From NCBI GenBank assembly GCA_029532625.1, contig JARFXM010000006.1:992001-1056000 (forward strand): a DNA stretch of 64,000 bases. The letters run 5' to 3'. Origin of the DNA: Lomentospora prolificans (Eukaryota > Ascomycota > Sordariomycetes > Microascales > Microascaceae). The translations under genes were made by a program, and so were the position numbers. This document shows positions 44,839 through 57,578 of the stretch, in pieces. The notes beneath the pieces are model-generated. The model was given only the letters and a program-made list of their open reading frames with translations, made no database searches and was not told the DNA's origin. Numbering within the stretch: position 1 is the first letter of the stretch; each line of letters opens with the position of its first letter.

Positions 44839-47489
44839 ATGAGTTTCGACGATCAACTTTGTTTTCTGTGTGGCTCTAAAAGAATCATCAGTCTTCTTTT
44901 TTTTTTTTATCTTTTTACGAAACAAAATCATCCATGGAACCAGCCGTCAACTATTCGGCCAGGCTCGCCTTTATGTTTACACTATATCGGTTTTTTCTTC
45001 TTTTGATTTTCTCTTTCGTTACATTGTTTTTTACCTGGCATACCCGGAACGATACACACTTTGCATTGTCAGATACCCACATTTTCCGCAATGTGTGGGA
45101 GACGGCGCTAGTTCTCAACCCACCGCGACGGATTTCCTTGTTGAAACGGGATGGTTGCCATGGCTGTCCAATTCAATAAGCGGGTAAGCTTTTGTTGTGG
45201 CCCGCTGGTCTCTCGCCATCCCGTTTCTTATCCCGTGGTGAAGGGCTGGCTGCCGTCACGCACATCACAGATGCTGAAACTCAAAAAATCGACGACACGA
45301 CGTTTTTGATATTTTCATCTGATTTCCTATTTTTCCTTTTGCGGTATACGGATTTCACTCCATTATTCGGCGCTTTTTCTGGGTTCCTGACTTCACGAAA
45401 TCATTGCACTGGACTCGGTGTCCTCGATAGACTGCGGATTTTTCTGGCTTTTAATCTTTGTGTCCTTTTCTTACACAATTTTCACCCTTGGGTGTTCCCT
45501 CGGCCTTACGACATTCTTACCTCGTTTTCTACATTGGAGTTGTATTTTTCTTGTGCTGTCGAGGGGCACCGACCTCCGCCGAGAACTTGGAACGGGAATC
45601 AAATCGTCAATTCTTCAACCATGACTAGCGCCATTTTCCAACATTTGCGAGCATAGACCTGGCCCAGCAAATCTTTTCATGTGGCACGTTTTGTTAAACA
45701 CGATGTTTTGGAGTTGGGATACAAAAGTGCCACGTTCATTCACTCCCTGCTTTTCCTTTGTGCCTCGCGATACCGGCAACGGCTTTATCATGACGCCTCA
45801 TTGGCACGGATACCGATTCTGTTTCGCCTTCCCCATTGCCAAGGAGTTCGTTACCACAGTTTTGCGGCCGTTCTTCCAGGAATTTAGGGAGATATCAAAC
45901 GAGAACCGCACTCATCATTTGAGCTTCGACGCACACAAAAGTTTCATCATTTCATGAAGTTAACCGGTACAAAATATGGCGCTGAGATCATCATTGGGCC
46001 CCTTGTTCTAGCTGGGCACAACTCTCGTTCCTTGCTCGGCATTTGGACAGCCTCGACACTTCATTTTATATTTTCTTTCTTTTTTTGGGGGGGGTCGGCG
46101 ACGGGGAATTGGGATCATGGATGACTCCGATGCATTTGCATCGAGTTGGAAAATAGGGATATTATTTTCTTCGGGCTGGTTCAAGTCTTGTGTCTTTGGT
46201 ATTCTATGCTTTGTTTGTTTCTTTTTGACCTTCAGCGTTGGGCTCAGTGGCACGTCGACTCGCTCTTTACGAATGCACTCGGTGGCCTTTGCGTCACCGA
46301 TGTCGCCTCCGAGGAGGAGGTTAAGCCATTCTGATGCGACTCGCTAGGCATTTTACATGACGGAGATGGGGTTTAGAGTGGCAAGTCATTGCGTAGAATG
46401 GTTTATGTTTCTCTTTTCTCGTGGAATTGGGAAGGTTCGGGGTTTTAATACGGGAATTTCTTCTGCTTTCACTTTCCATCTACATTCTGGTGTTCTTTTT
46501 CTCCTTGTCTCTCACCCTGGAACGGTTTCAGGCGGCCATGTTTCTCTGGGTTTGGTCAGTTTGCGCCTTTCTCATTTCGTCTCGTTCTCTTGTTTCTCTT
46601 GGAGGAAAGTTGGCCTACATTCCGGAGAGGAGGTTATACTTCGCTATGTGGATTGGATCGGGAGGCAAGTCTTGGGAAGGATCTGGGTTATTCTGGGATC
46701 TGGTCCGCGCATCTCGATACAGCATCAAGGTGCTGCCCGTTCCCGGAGATGTCACAGTAGTGAGAAGACCGCTCTGCGTCGCAGGTGCAATGGGGAATTG
46801 AGAAGAAACAAAATATACTAGAGTCTGCCTTTCCCCTTCGGGAATCAGGTTTGTACGCGATTTGATGGCACTTGACACATTTCGGGTAGTTCGTGATGAG
46901 ATGTGCTAGGCATGGCGCGGTGATTCAGAGTTCTAGCTAAAATGTAGCCTAGACCGTAATAAACATCAACACGTTCTTGCCACGGCAAGTTTCGATAGTC
47001 GTTTCTTCGGAATTGTTGAAATCCTCGCTGTGACTTGTGCCTTTTGTAGCCATGCTCAGTTCGCCGGCTTATGAAGATGGGTACAAGGCTGTGTTCGCCT
47101 TCAAGCTTCCCAACACACACATCTCACCTCCCTAGCTCTGCGACATCTCTCCAGTAGTAAGCCATCGACCCTGCAAAAACCGGCGCGTGCGATGGAATAA
47201 TTTAGTTTCAGGCAACCTCTACGATTCAACAGCCTTGAATTCCACCCAAAGAAACACTCGCACACGCGATTCTTAGAAACGTCTGGAAAGCTTGGCTCGC
47301 AAAACGGCGAGAAGCTAGAGTAGTTCCAACACGCCCGCGAGCTGTTACGCAAACCCGTCGCCGAAGAGCGCGTGATAATTGCTCGACAGAAAGACGAATT
47401 ATTTCCAAGAGTTCCGGCGTGGCTGGCTGGCTGTCTCTCTCTTTTTCTTTTTCTTTTTTTCTGTTTTTCTTTTCCTTTTTTCCCACACA
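44839..47489. other. Intergenic between cyclin and FAM192A/Fyv6-like genes
   Basis: About 2.65 kb with no supported gene. Bases 44890-46500 are T-rich on the plus strand and may include a long cyclin 3' untranslated region. The last 60 bases before 47490 are a TTTTC-rich leader. Frames up to 154 codons, rich in Phe and Leu, are products of the T-rich composition. Confidence 0.5.
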
Positions 47490-48286
47490 ATGTCATCCCG
47501 CTTCGTTTCCGGGGGCGCCATCGACCCCACGAGCGGCGAGCGCGTGGAAGTTGCCACCGGTGAAGGAAACCGCGCGGTAGGCAAGAACAACGCCGAGTGG
47601 GAGGCGGTGCAGAAGGAGGTGGAGGAGCAGAGGAAGCGGAGGGAGGAGGCGAGGAAGTTGGAGGAGTCAGGGGAGCACAAGAGTTTGTACGATATATTGC
47701 AGGCGAATAAAGGTGGGTTTCCTTCCCCTTTTTATATTCTCTTGAGCTCTGCAGGTTTCAAGCGAGGAGTTGAAGGGTTTCGCGGGTTTGCGGGTGATGG
47801 CTGACGAGACGAATAGCTGCCAAGCAAGCCGCTTTCGAAGAAAAGACCAAGATACGGAATCAGTTTCGTGCCTTGGACGACGACGAGATTGAATTCCTAG
47901 ATGAAGTGCGCGCGTCCAAGAAGGCTGAGGACGAGAGATTGAGGAGGGAGACGGAGGAAGGTCTGAAGGCGTTTCGGCAGGCGCAGAAGGGCGGACCGAA
48001 GGGCGATGAAGATGAGCATGATGCGATCGAGATTGGAGAGGATTGGGGGGTGGGGAGAAAGCGGAAGAGGGCGAAGGAGAAGGACATCGTGAAGGGCGTC
48101 AGGAGAAGAGTTAGTGGTGCTGAGGAGACTGGCAAGACCAAGGGGGACGAGGAAGAGCACGCTGTGCCGGCGGGTAACGAGAACGGGAAGGAGGAGACGA
48201 AGGTCAAGGAATCGCCTGTTGCTCTGGCAAAACCAAAGCTAGGCGGGCTAGTAGATTACGGCTCGGACGATGACGACGATGAGTGA
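47490..48286 (+). CDS. FAM192A/NIP30/Fyv6-domain protein
   Basis: Two exons (47490-47712, 47817-48286) give 230 residues. The N-terminal domain (about 1-110) matches the FAM192A (PSME3IP1)/Fyv6 family: MSSRFVSGGAID, then a charged helix EWEAVQKEVEEQRKRREEAR, SLYDILQANKAAKQAAFEEK and FRALDDDEIEFLDEV. Human FAM192A binds the PA28-gamma proteasome activator; yeast Fyv6 is a spliceosome factor in 3' splice-site choice. Which role applies here cannot be read from sequence. The rest is a long charged helix, a basic patch GRKRKRAKEK suited to nuclear import, and a C-terminal LGGLVDYGSDDDDDE, a conserved ending in the family. Intron is 104 bp. The gene converges with TIM54, 278 bp between stops. Confidence 0.82.
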
Positions 48287-48564
48287 TGACGAGTTAGAAT
48301 AGGAGTCGATTTCTCTATCATGGACAGACACCTTCTAGGTCTATATGCAGCCTCCCCCGTCGAAAAAAAAACTCCGAATCACACGAGAAGGTGGAATCTA
48401 AGGTTACATTTGTGGGTTGCCCAGGCAAGCCCGTCGCTTACTTTTCTCCTCCTCCTCCTTGTAATGCCAACAAACCATATTCCCCTCCAAAAGCCGATAT
48501 TGTACACCGCCATAAAACAGCGGAAGAGTTCATACAGAAAGCACTGGATTGTTTCACCAGACAC

Positions 48565-50061
48565 TTACTCCTCGTTGGAGATGTCCCCAACGTTGGGGGT
48601 CCAGTGGTTGCCTCGCCACTGCGAGGCGCCCCATCGGAAGAGTTGGCGGAAGCTTCCCTTGACCCAGCCCTCGATCTCTTCCTCTGGAACCACAACCTCC
48701 TTTGCTCTCGCCTCCTGCTCGGGTAGGAGCTCGAACATCTTCATTCGTGACATGATACGGGGATCTGTCACAATAGGGGCGGGCCAAATCTTCTCCTTGG
48801 GCCGCTGCGGCTCGGCCTGGGTGACCCCATCCTTCTTTTCGTCCTTCTTCTCTTCGGTATCATCCTTCCATACACTCTTGACCCAGTTGCGCTCCTCATG
48901 CTCAAGGACCTTGGTTTGGGGATATTCACCCGAGCCGTCTTCGGGCCAGTCGCGTGATACTGCGAAGCATACGGCGGCAACGTCACGGCCGATGTTATCA
49001 GCAAGCTTGCGGCGGTTGAGGAACCAACCGAATCGTTTTAAAGTGCTGGAGAATCCGAGAACGTGAGGGAACTCGATGGGGGCAGAGGGCTGGAACTCAT
49101 GAGGGATACGTAAGGGGAGAGATGCAGACTCGTAGTCTGCCGTTGTGTTGTATGGGGGGGGCTGAGGAGGACGCGCTGGTTTCTTGTCTTCTTCTTTCTT
49201 CTCCTCCTTCTTTTCGTCGTCTTGCTTTGGCTCGGTGCCCTCAGCATTATTCTGCTGGTTCTCTTGAGCCGGAGTCTCGAGTGCTGGAGGCGTGGTTACG
49301 GGCGGACTGGAAGCCTCTGGGACTGCGGGGGGATCCAGAGGACCTAACCAGCCCTCGTGCAATCCTCGAAGGTACTCCTTCCATGTATGCCTTCCAACAA
49401 CGAGGTCGCCCTTGATGCCGTCGTATTCGGGGATACCACTCCTCTTTCTAGACTCCAAGATCGCCTTGTCATTTGTGGGAAGAATATCCTCTTCCGGCCT
49501 TTCATGCACCTTTCTCTGCCTCCGTATCTTTTCCGCCACGGCCGCCCTCACGTCACCCTGCTGCCTTCCTTGGACAAATTCCCAGTCAATCCCAGAGGCG
49601 TGTAGAATGGGCTTGACATATTCAATAAAATGATCCTGAGCTATACGCAAGCCGTCGCCGGGCGGGCTTTCGAGGAAGACGGTGATCTTGCGGGGCAGCT
49701 CGTTGGGATTGCTGATCGGTTCTCGGGCAAGGTGAGAGACGGCGTGAGCCCACTTTGCAGTGGCACGGTTCTTCTCACGCTTGTCATAGATGATGGCAGC
49801 GGACAAGCCCGCCGTGAGGGTCCAAAAGATCATCCAGTTGCGCGAGGGAAGCTTTTTAGGGAGCATGGGGATGCCCATCATCCGGAGCGCCGGATTGCCC
49901 ATGGGACGCGCGGCTTTCGGGCCGGCGGATGAGGCGCCAGAGGTGGCCGAAGTTGCTGCGGCACCTGCGGTAGCCGCCTGGTGTTTTGTTAGTGAGGCCC
50001 GGGACGGGGGAGACATGGAAGTCTATCTTACAGGTTCTGCGGGCGGCTTGGGTTCGGCCAT
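48565..50061 (-). CDS. TIM54: Mitochondrial import inner membrane translocase subunit TIM54
   Basis: Tim54 is a fungal subunit of the TIM22 carrier translocase in the mitochondrial inner membrane. Two exons (50032-50061, 48565-49977) encode 480 residues; the first exon has only ten codons (MAEPKPPAEP). An Ala/Ser/Gly-rich N-terminal stretch leads to a single membrane segment near 57-74 (NWMIFWTLTAGLSAAIIY). The intermembrane-space domain follows with family signatures ITVFLESPPGDGLRIAQDHF, YVKPILHASGIDWEFVQGRQ and VGRHTWKEYLRGLHEGWLGP. A Pro/Gln/Glu/Lys-rich insert is near 245-300. Then come FPHVLGFSSTLKRFGWFLNR, DVAAVCFAVSRDW and the C-terminal block REFELLPEQ-like FELLPEQEARAKEVVV. The first intron is 54 bp. 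The ATG inside this intron is not the start, since the ten-codon exon with GTAAGA donor gives the better model. Confidence 0.92.
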
Positions 50062-52854
50062 TCTCGACGTGTTACCGTCCAAGAGGCTAAAGAAGGACTC
50101 TAAAATCCTCTAAATTAGAAAAGAGGATGACGACTCCAATAACGCATAAGAATATTCGGATTGTGGAGTCGAACCGGGCTTTGGTCGACAATGTCTCGTC
50201 GGGTAGAATCCAGCTTTTTCGCAAGATTGTCCGACGCGAATAATTTTCTCTTCGGGTCGAGACTTCGTCCTTATCGGCTCCTTATCAGTAACACCTGCTG
50301 ACGGTTGGTGATTAACTCTGTGTCAGCTCCATGTCAAATCAGACTATCCCATGTCACCATGTATGTATTCAAATGGCGACACTGAGCCCTTAGTCATGAT
50401 TTCCCTGCTCCGTGTGAATACTACGCATCTGGTTTAGAAAGCTGGTTTCTGTTGATCTCCGCTCATTCTCCGAAGAGCTCCACTAGGGTCGGGTCATTCA
50501 ACCTAGCGAATGACTCTCGTGTTGCAAATCCCTTGTTCTGAAACCAAACAATGCTGGTGCATCCTTATGGCAGGTATTGGCATTTTGCATCTGCATCAAG
50601 CTCACCGCCACGAGGCGAACTCTGGGAGGACAACGGCTGCTCGCGGAAGGCCCAGCCCAAGAGCGGCCGGAGGCGACACTGCATAGCTGTCGTGTCTCCG
50701 GCACCGAGCAGCTGACCCTGCTTTCCTTTGTGGTGACTCGTTTTTTTTCTCCTCCAGCTTAGTGTGGCAGGCAAGAGACCATGTGGCAGGATGCCAGAAG
50801 CAGCAGAGAGCACGAGGTTCGGATGCAACAGCAGCTGTCGGCTATCGATCTCACTTGTATGGCTGGGACTGGGCGCTCCCAAGTCGTGGATCCCCAAGGG
50901 CTGGTTCTATACTACGTTCGATCCCGTTCTATGCATGTACCCTTTTGACTACTCGGAGAATGCTGGTGGCCGTCCGGAAAGACCTGGATACGGCGGCGTT
51001 GACGGCGCGGTGAATTTAGGCTGGAGCGGCCCTGCAGGACCTCAACGGTCCTTCTTCAAGCCTACATTGACATTTCTCTGGGTACGCTGTTTGGTATCTT
51101 GAGACCATCTTGGACATCCCTGCCGAGTCATGGCGTTGTGCGTCCAATAGAAGAGACGGTTACTGGACAGGCCTTGGTGCGAGCGGCGTGGTGTGAGCCA
51201 TACGGTGGTGTCCAAGATCAACGCAGAGAAACGTCCTATACAGGGCGCAGTACACCGTCAGCGTGTGTTAGGATTTGTGGGTATCAGACAACACTTGAAA
51301 ATAGAGCCTGGCGTCTTGCATGGCTTAGGAATTGGTGTTATTATTTGGTTGATGCACAGGTGGTTCCTAAGTTCCTAATCAGGGTGGTGGGCGGGGGTTC
51401 CTAACACGCCAATAGGCGGGAGTGGAAAAGCTGCCTTCTTCGAGGTATCGGGCCGGCAATCTGAACTGAGCCCGTGATAGGCCGTTGCATGGTTGGTGGT
51501 ATAAAACGCAACTCCAAGTCGTGGAGTCAAGACGACTTTCAAATCCCCTTGCAACGGCTAGCTGAGGTTGCGATTCGAGACTGCATCATTGACCGTCGCT
51601 CACACATCTTCCACGTCCTCCTCCACGACTCGTTGCCTCTTTGCCTTGAGAGTCTTGTGGACCAGTTGCGGTGTCGCTCCCCCTAATAGTGGATACGGAC
51701 AATTGTCCCCTGGCTTGCCTGGGCTGAGCTAGCTTGGCTTTCACAGGAAGAGGCCAAAAAGGGGAAATGGAGAAGGGTAGTATTTGCCCCCTCACCAGCG
51801 CATGCCCTCAATCACGCACTACCTACTTACACTAATCCTCTATGTTTGGCTGCTTCACCTGCTGTAACATCCCCATATTAAGACATTGATCAATTGATTC
51901 TTCCCCTGCTCCCCATACGAACGACAGGCCCGCCTGGCACTACCCCTCAAGCCTCACCTATCCGTAGATATACGTCCACTGCCAGAAAATCCCCCTTGTT
52001 CCTTGTCAGGGTCTCTCCCTAATTTCTCTTAAGTCGGAGCAGAGGGGGTCAAATACTCTTTGCCACGGCTAAGTTTGTTTCTTTTCCGAAAACAACACTC
52101 GCACATCCATCAATCAATTAACTCGGGAGACGATCAAGAAGATTCCTTCCTCGACGCTGAAACTAACAAACGGATTGACGCTTTGCCGCACGAGCCTGTG
52201 CTGTTTCTTCACCGACCGCTCAAGTCTTGTCATTGCAAGTCTTGTGCTGGACTTGAGCTGCTCACAGCGCCGTCAATCAGCAATTAGCACCGTCTATTAA
52301 TCGGTCTTGGGTTTGCGCCTAATACTCTTGAGGCCACTGCTTCCATCAATCGATCCGTGAGCATCCAAGTGCTCCAGAGCCAGCGTCCAGCTTTGGGCTT
52401 AGCGTTGACTCCATTGACTCGGCCAACTAACTCCTTGCATCCATTTGCTGCCAATCTACTTTGCGAATACGTCTGTCGGCCTGTGGCAGTTGGGTCGAAA
52501 ATATATCGCCAGAAACAATATTCATTTAATCTCTGAGTATTTACGCGATTTTTGGCGGAATAATTCCTCACACCTCTCGCATCGCAATTTACTATTTTTT
52601 CTCCCCTCTGAGTGCTCTCTGTTCTTTCTTTTTCTTTTTGCATTCAGATAGGAGCCTATTTGCTCTTCCCCGCCCCTTTGCGGAAACACCGTCCACCGAC
52701 CCACACTGGCTGGTCGTCCCCTCCACAAGAAAGCCTGTGTGTGTGCTGCTGTGTTGCTTCGTGCCCCTCGAAATCCTCCAGTTCTCCTCTCCGCACGATA
52801 CGAACCCGAACCCGTTACACACCATCATCGTGACGGCCAGACCCCAGAGTCAAA
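50062..52854. promoter_or_regulatory. Divergent region TIM54 / COT1 with likely long COT1 leader
   Basis: About 2.8 kb between divergent starts, with no supported gene. From about 52560 the plus strand is pyrimidine-rich, and I see no ATG in the last 180 bases before the COT1 start, fitting an open leader. The Neurospora cot-1 gene is known for complex transcripts; a similar layout is inferred here. A GGAGTCGAACC word at 50166 resembles a reversed tRNA B box but does not fold (see rejected items). Confidence 0.5.
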
Positions 52855-54995
52855 ATGGACGGCAATACAAACAATAACCGCCTTTACCTCAATTTCGGGA
52901 ACAACAACGAACGATTGGCAGCTCCTGACCGAGCCTATCCCACAACGCCGTCCACCTTCCCTCAACCCGTTTTCTCATCGCAGCAACCCGCCCAACAGCC
53001 GGGCGGCTTGCATCCCCCTCAACAAGGCTACTCAGGCTACGGCGGTCAGGACTACTTTGTCCAGAACCAGTATCAGCAGCAGTACCAGAACCAGCAGGCG
53101 ATGCCCACATACGCTTCCTCCCAGAATGCCGCCTACCAACAGCGCTCCGGTACCCCTGGTACAAACGACCCGAACACTGGCCTTGCCCAGCAGTTCTCTC
53201 AACTAGGTCCCGGCCGATCGAACCCCTACGGCGCCGCCGGCTCTTCTCAGCGTCCTCGAACTGCTGGTGCCCCCGCTCAGCCTGCCTACGGGGGCTATAT
53301 GAACGCACCCATGCCTTCTCAGAACCCCGCCCCCGCTAGCGAGTTCCAGATCGCCCCGGAGCGCAACCCCGACAAGTACGGCCCCAACTCGATCAACAAC
53401 CAGAAACGGTGCTCTCAGCTCGCCGCCGACTTCTTCAGAGATAGCGTCAAGCGTGCCAGGGAAAGGAACCAAAGGTAATTCGAGCCATTCCTAACCAGTC
53501 GGACCATGCCGCCCAGTAACCAGCCCTATTTTCAAGCAACCGGGCTAACCTATCTTCTTCCGTGCATACAGACAGAGCGAACTCGAACAAAAGCTTCAGG
53601 ACCCCAATCAACCTCCTGCGCGGCGCGAGCAACTCTGGGCGACCCATGGCCGCAAGGAAGGCCAGTATTTGCGCTTCTTGAGAACCAAGGACAAGCCTGA
53701 GAACTATAACACTATCAAGATCATCGGCAAGGGTGCCTTTGGTGAGGTTAAGCTCGTCCAGAAGAAGGCTGATGGCAAGGTATACGCCATGAAGTCTCTG
53801 ATCAAGACTGAAATGTTCAAGAAGGACCAACTTGCCCACGTGCGATCTGAACGAGACATCTTAGCCGAATCTGACAGCCCTTGGGTCGTCAAACTCTACA
53901 CCACTTTCCAAGACGCCTACTTCCTGTACATGCTTATGGAGTTTTTGCCTGGCGGTGATCTAATGACTATGCTTATCAAGTACGAAATCTTCTCTGAAGA
54001 TATCACTCGATTCTACATTGCCGAGATTGTTCTTGCCATCGAGGCTGTTCACAAACTTGGTTTCATTCATCGGTAAGCCGCCTTGGTTTGGTTTCTATCG
54101 CCTTTTTGGGGGCTCCAGTACTAATACCGGCGATCCAGTGATATCAAACCTGATAACATCCTCCTTGACCGCGGCGGCCATGTCAAGCTCACTGACTTTG
54201 GGCTCTCCACGGGTTTCCACAGGTTGCATGACAACACTTACTACCAACAGCTCCTTCAAGGCCGATCGACGCGGCCACGGGGTGACCGCAACTCTGTAGC
54301 GATCGACCAAATAAACCTCACCGTGAGCAACCGTTCACAGATCAATGACTGGAGGAGGTCTCGTCGATTGATGGCCTATTCGACCGTCGGTACCCCCGAT
54401 TATATCGCCCCTGAGATTTTTACCGGCCACGGTTACTCGTTTGACTGCGACTGGTGGAGCCTTGGCACCATTATGTTCGAATGTCTGGTAGGCTGGCCGC
54501 CGTTCTGTGCGGAGGACCACCACGATACCTACAGGAAAATTGTGAACTGGAGGCAGACCTTGTATTTCCCCGACGACATTCATCTGAGCGACGAGTCTTC
54601 GAGCTTAATTAGGAAGTAAGTTTGGGCTCCCTCGTTGCAATTACAAAAGTTACCTTGAGACTAACGCACTCTTTCTCCCTTTTACCAGCCTCATCTGCAA
54701 CAGTGAGAACCGACTTGGCCGTGGAGGTGCACACGAGATCAAGAACCATACCTTTTTCCGAGGCGTGGAGTTCGATAGTCTCCGCCGAATCCGGGCGCCT
54801 TTCGAGCCACGCCTCACCTCCAACATCGACACCACCTACTTCCCCACTGATGAAATCGACCAGACCGACAACGCCACGCTCCTGAAGGCCCAGGCTATCC
54901 AGCAGGGCCGCCAGACTGTCGTCGAGGAGGCGCCCGAGATGAGCTTGCCCTTCATTGGTTATACATTCAAGCGATTCGACACCAACTTCCGATGA
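52855..54995 (+). CDS. cot-1: COT1 Ser/Thr protein kinase (NDR/LATS family)
   Basis: COT1 is the NDR kinase that, with a MOB2 partner, controls hyphal tip extension and branching. Four exons (52855-53474, 53572-54072, 54139-54615, 54689-54995) give 634 residues. Residues 1-180 are Gln/Pro/Asn/Gly-rich and disordered. A basic MOB-binding helix follows (CSQLAADFFRDSVKRARERNQR region). The kinase domain begins at IGKGAFGEV (259-266). It has the ATP lysine K281, H373-R374-D375 with DIKPDNILLD, and D393-F394-G395. The NDR-specific insert before subdomain VIII holds a basic WRRSRR stretch, then activation-loop S455 and GTPDYIAPE. The hydrophobic motif is FIGYTFKRF with T625, nine residues from the end, like T589 in the 598-residue Neurospora protein. 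Both regulatory sites are kept, so activity is expected to be normal. Confidence 0.97.
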
Positions 54996-56100
54996 TGCCT
55001 TCCTGCATACGCACTATACCAACACTTTATGCAGAAATCTCGGTGAAACACGGCATTTCTTGCTGTGCTGTGTGTTGTGGCTCTTGCTGGGGAAAGAAAA
55101 GTAGCTGTTATCCCAGACTTCACTCTAAGATCCCTATACAACCTCGCATTTTAGTCACGATGGTACTGCCCCCTGTTTTCCCTTATTGCCGTGACTTATT
55201 TGCACCAACTTTGAAGTGATGTTGGTGTGGCTTATACATCCGGTTTTCGTCTATACCAGTTAGCATATGCGGTTATGCGGTCTTGCTGTTGGGTTGCAAG
55301 AGGCTAGTTTTTCTTCTTCTTCTTTCTCCCGAAATAATGTGCTCTTTTCTCTCTATTCGTCCTCTTCTGCCCCGTTCCACATTCGTGTGTCATGAAGAAA
55401 AGGTACTTTGTGACGAAAGCTTCTTCCCAAGGGCCTCGCTTGATATCGAGGTGCCTCTTGTCTTGGTATACAAGAAATGGTGAGGAGGAAGGAAAGAAAG
55501 ACAGCGGCAGGAAGGATTAAACAGCCAGTACTTGGAGATGTGATGACGTTGATGGAAATGATACATCCCACATTATGTTTTTGCGTTTGTGTAAGTTGAT
55601 GGATGACATGCGAGGTTATGCTTCGAAGCGAAAGAAAAAAGAATAGAGACAGGCGGTGGTATAAATGCCTAATCCTGGCGGAGGAGGTCAAAATCGGGCT
55701 TTGCGTAGAGCCCTATGAGCGACAAGCATGGGAGTACATAGCATAATGAGAGTTGGCTATCGCATGACGGTTGACTTGGCCTTGACGTGGCGGTTGGCTT
55801 AGACTCGCATTTGTGATATCATCTGTGGGCTCCTTGGTGAGGAAATCTTTCGCAGTAATTGTATCGTAAGGTGATGAGCATCTGTGCCACGATCTGATTT
55901 AATCTTTTGCCAGACATTCTAGCTATCGGGGTATCATGTCCCTCACATATTGTCGAGCTCTCCGGAATGTTACTACTATTACATGATTTTCTTGCTCGCA
56001 ATGTTTTTCAAATTCCAAATGCCAAACCTCTTTGAACGCCGTATGCTTCCCGAATCAAAGTAAATTGTCCCAAAAGCCGCCCCTTTCTCGGCAGCACGGC
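54996..56100. other. Convergent 3' flanks of COT1 and the SF3a2 gene
   Basis: About 1.1 kb with no gene seen. T-rich plus-strand sequence near 55300-55330 suits a COT1 3' end. No structured element was recognised. Confidence 0.5.
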
Positions 56101-56820
56101 TCACCTCCTAGCGGTCAAACCAGGAGCAGCATTGAATCTCTCCTCCCGCTCCGTCATGAACATGACCTGCACCCAAAACTCCTTGGCATCGACGTCCCAG
56201 AAGGAAAATTGCTTCTCCTCCCTCTTATCCAGCTCTCTCGCAGGGATCTTGAACCCCACCGTCTCATACGGCTCCGCCGCTACTAGCAAATACTGAAAGT
56301 TCTTATCCGGCTCCTCCACCCTCTGCGTAAACGCATTCATAACCTGCCACTGCGGCGTGACCTCGGGCGTAACATCCGGATACTGCAGCTGAAACAGCAA
56401 GCCCTCCTGCCTGGTGACCGGATCGCGCAGCTTCATCACCTTGTACCCGGGGCGGCCAATCTTGACAACGTTCCTGCGAGCGCCCATGCCCGCCACGACG
56501 CCGACGGGTAAGCCCGTGGCCGGGTCGATGTTTTGGCCCTTGCCCTCCTTTTGCTCGCGCGCGGCGCGGCGCGCCAGGTTGGTCTGGTGCTTCTTGCCCT
56601 GCGTGTGGGCGAGGTAGGACCCGTCGTTCTGGTGCACTGTCAGGCACAGGCGGCACTCGAAGGAGCCGACGTGGTTCTTGAAGAAGTAAGGGTCCTTCTC
56701 AGGGTCGATGGATTCGAGGGCTAGCTTGCGGAGGCGCTCGCGGCGGTCCGCGTTGGTGGCGCTGCGGGAAGCCACGCCCCCGCCGCCGAATTTGGAGCCG
56801 GCGCGGTTTTGGTAGTCCAT
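56101..56820 (-). CDS. SF3A2: Splicing factor 3a subunit 2 (SF3a66/Prp11)
   Basis: SF3a2/Prp11 is part of the U2 snRNP complex SF3a needed for prespliceosome assembly. An uninterrupted frame of 239 residues starts at 56820 with MDYQNRAGSKFGGGGVASRS, the highly conserved opening of the family. A matrin-type C2H2 zinc finger lies at residues 56-78: C56-x2-C59, H72 and H78, in FECRLCLTVHQNDGSYLAHT. Then follow RRNVVKIGRPGYKVMKLRD, QEGLLFQLQYPDV and FQYLLVAAEPYETVGFKIP. The C-terminal WDVDAKEFWVQVMFM block is also typical. The proline-rich C-terminal repeats of the human protein are absent, as in other fungi. A run of C (coding strand) lies just upstream of the start. Confidence 0.95.
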   Translation of the reverse strand: MDYQNRAGSKFGGGGVASRSATNADRRERLRKLALESIDPEKDPYFFKNHVGSFECRLCLTVHQNDGSYLAHTQGKKHQTNLARRAAREQKEGKGQNIDPATGLPVGVVAGMGARRNVVKIGRPGYKVMKLRDPVTRQEGLLFQLQYPDVTPEVTPQWQVMNAFTQRVEEPDKNFQYLLVAAEPYETVGFKIPARELDKREEKQFSFWDVDAKEFWVQVMFMTEREERFNAAPGLTARR

Positions 56821-57578
56821 TTTTGGGGGGGTTTTAAAGAGCGGGGGGGAGGGAGTGGGGGGGGTTTCGAGTGAAGGGTCTTCGTGTGTGTTGAGAGTAT
56901 GTTATCGCTGGAGGCAGTATGTCGATGAACGGTGTTGGAAGTCGAGTTTGGGATGGTCGTAGGGATGTTGCGTCGATAAGGATGCGCTCACTAAAGATTT
57001 GGTTCAAGGTTGGTGTTTGTTGAAGAGCGAGCTAGTGTTGGCGTTTTCATCCGAAGATTAACCGACACTGGCTCATGGAGCCGAAACACTCTTTATGCGC
57101 ACCATCTTACAGCTCCCAGAAGCTTCACAGCCCTTACATCTGAATTCCTGAAATTATATTTAGGATGATGGACGTTGAAACGTCGAAATGGCGCTTTCCT
57201 CCGCGCGTGAAATGAGATACCTTTCTGTTTTACTTTCGTACTACTTTGCCAAGATGAAGGCCAAGGCCACGCCACTATCATCTTTCTGCCTGACAATCAC
57301 TATGCACTGGATCAAAAGCTTAACTTCTTGTCCATATAATATTTTGAAACTATCTAATCTATGCCAGGTCCAATCAAGAATTTACAACTCCTCAAAGTTT
57401 ATCTGAGGCCTCAGCAATCAGGCGCTCGGATGCGAGAAAATGACAAAAACAAAAGCATATGCCAGCCGCTGATTGCAAGCGCAGAAGAGTATATGGTGAA
57501 AGCAAATGATTCGTTATTCTGCAGGAGATTCAGCAAACAAATGCAGTGGTAATACGTGAACGCTAGATTTCCGACAGA
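56821..57578. other. Upstream region of SF3a2 and 3' flank of the CorA-like gene
   Basis: No gene seen. G/C-rich runs at 56824-56870 belong to the SF3a2 leader region. From 57060 to 57560 the sequence is AT-richer, with one short antisense-free frame of no recognised family. Confidence 0.5.

Noticed and set aside
45192..46821. Several Phe/Leu-rich plus-strand frames after the cyclin
   Set aside because: They reflect the T-rich composition of the 3' flank; they are mutually overlapping in different frames and show no conserved motif.
49970..50016. ATG at 50016 as the TIM54 start
   Set aside because: It lies inside a 54-bp sequence with GTAAGA donor and CACCAG acceptor; the ten-codon exon from 50061 gives a cleaner N-terminus.
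50155..50240. GGAGTCGAACC (reverse of a tRNA B box) suggesting a minus-strand tRNA
   Set aside because: The T-stem pairs only two bases around the loop, no matching acceptor stem is found 70-90 bases away, and no A box fits. At most a chance match.
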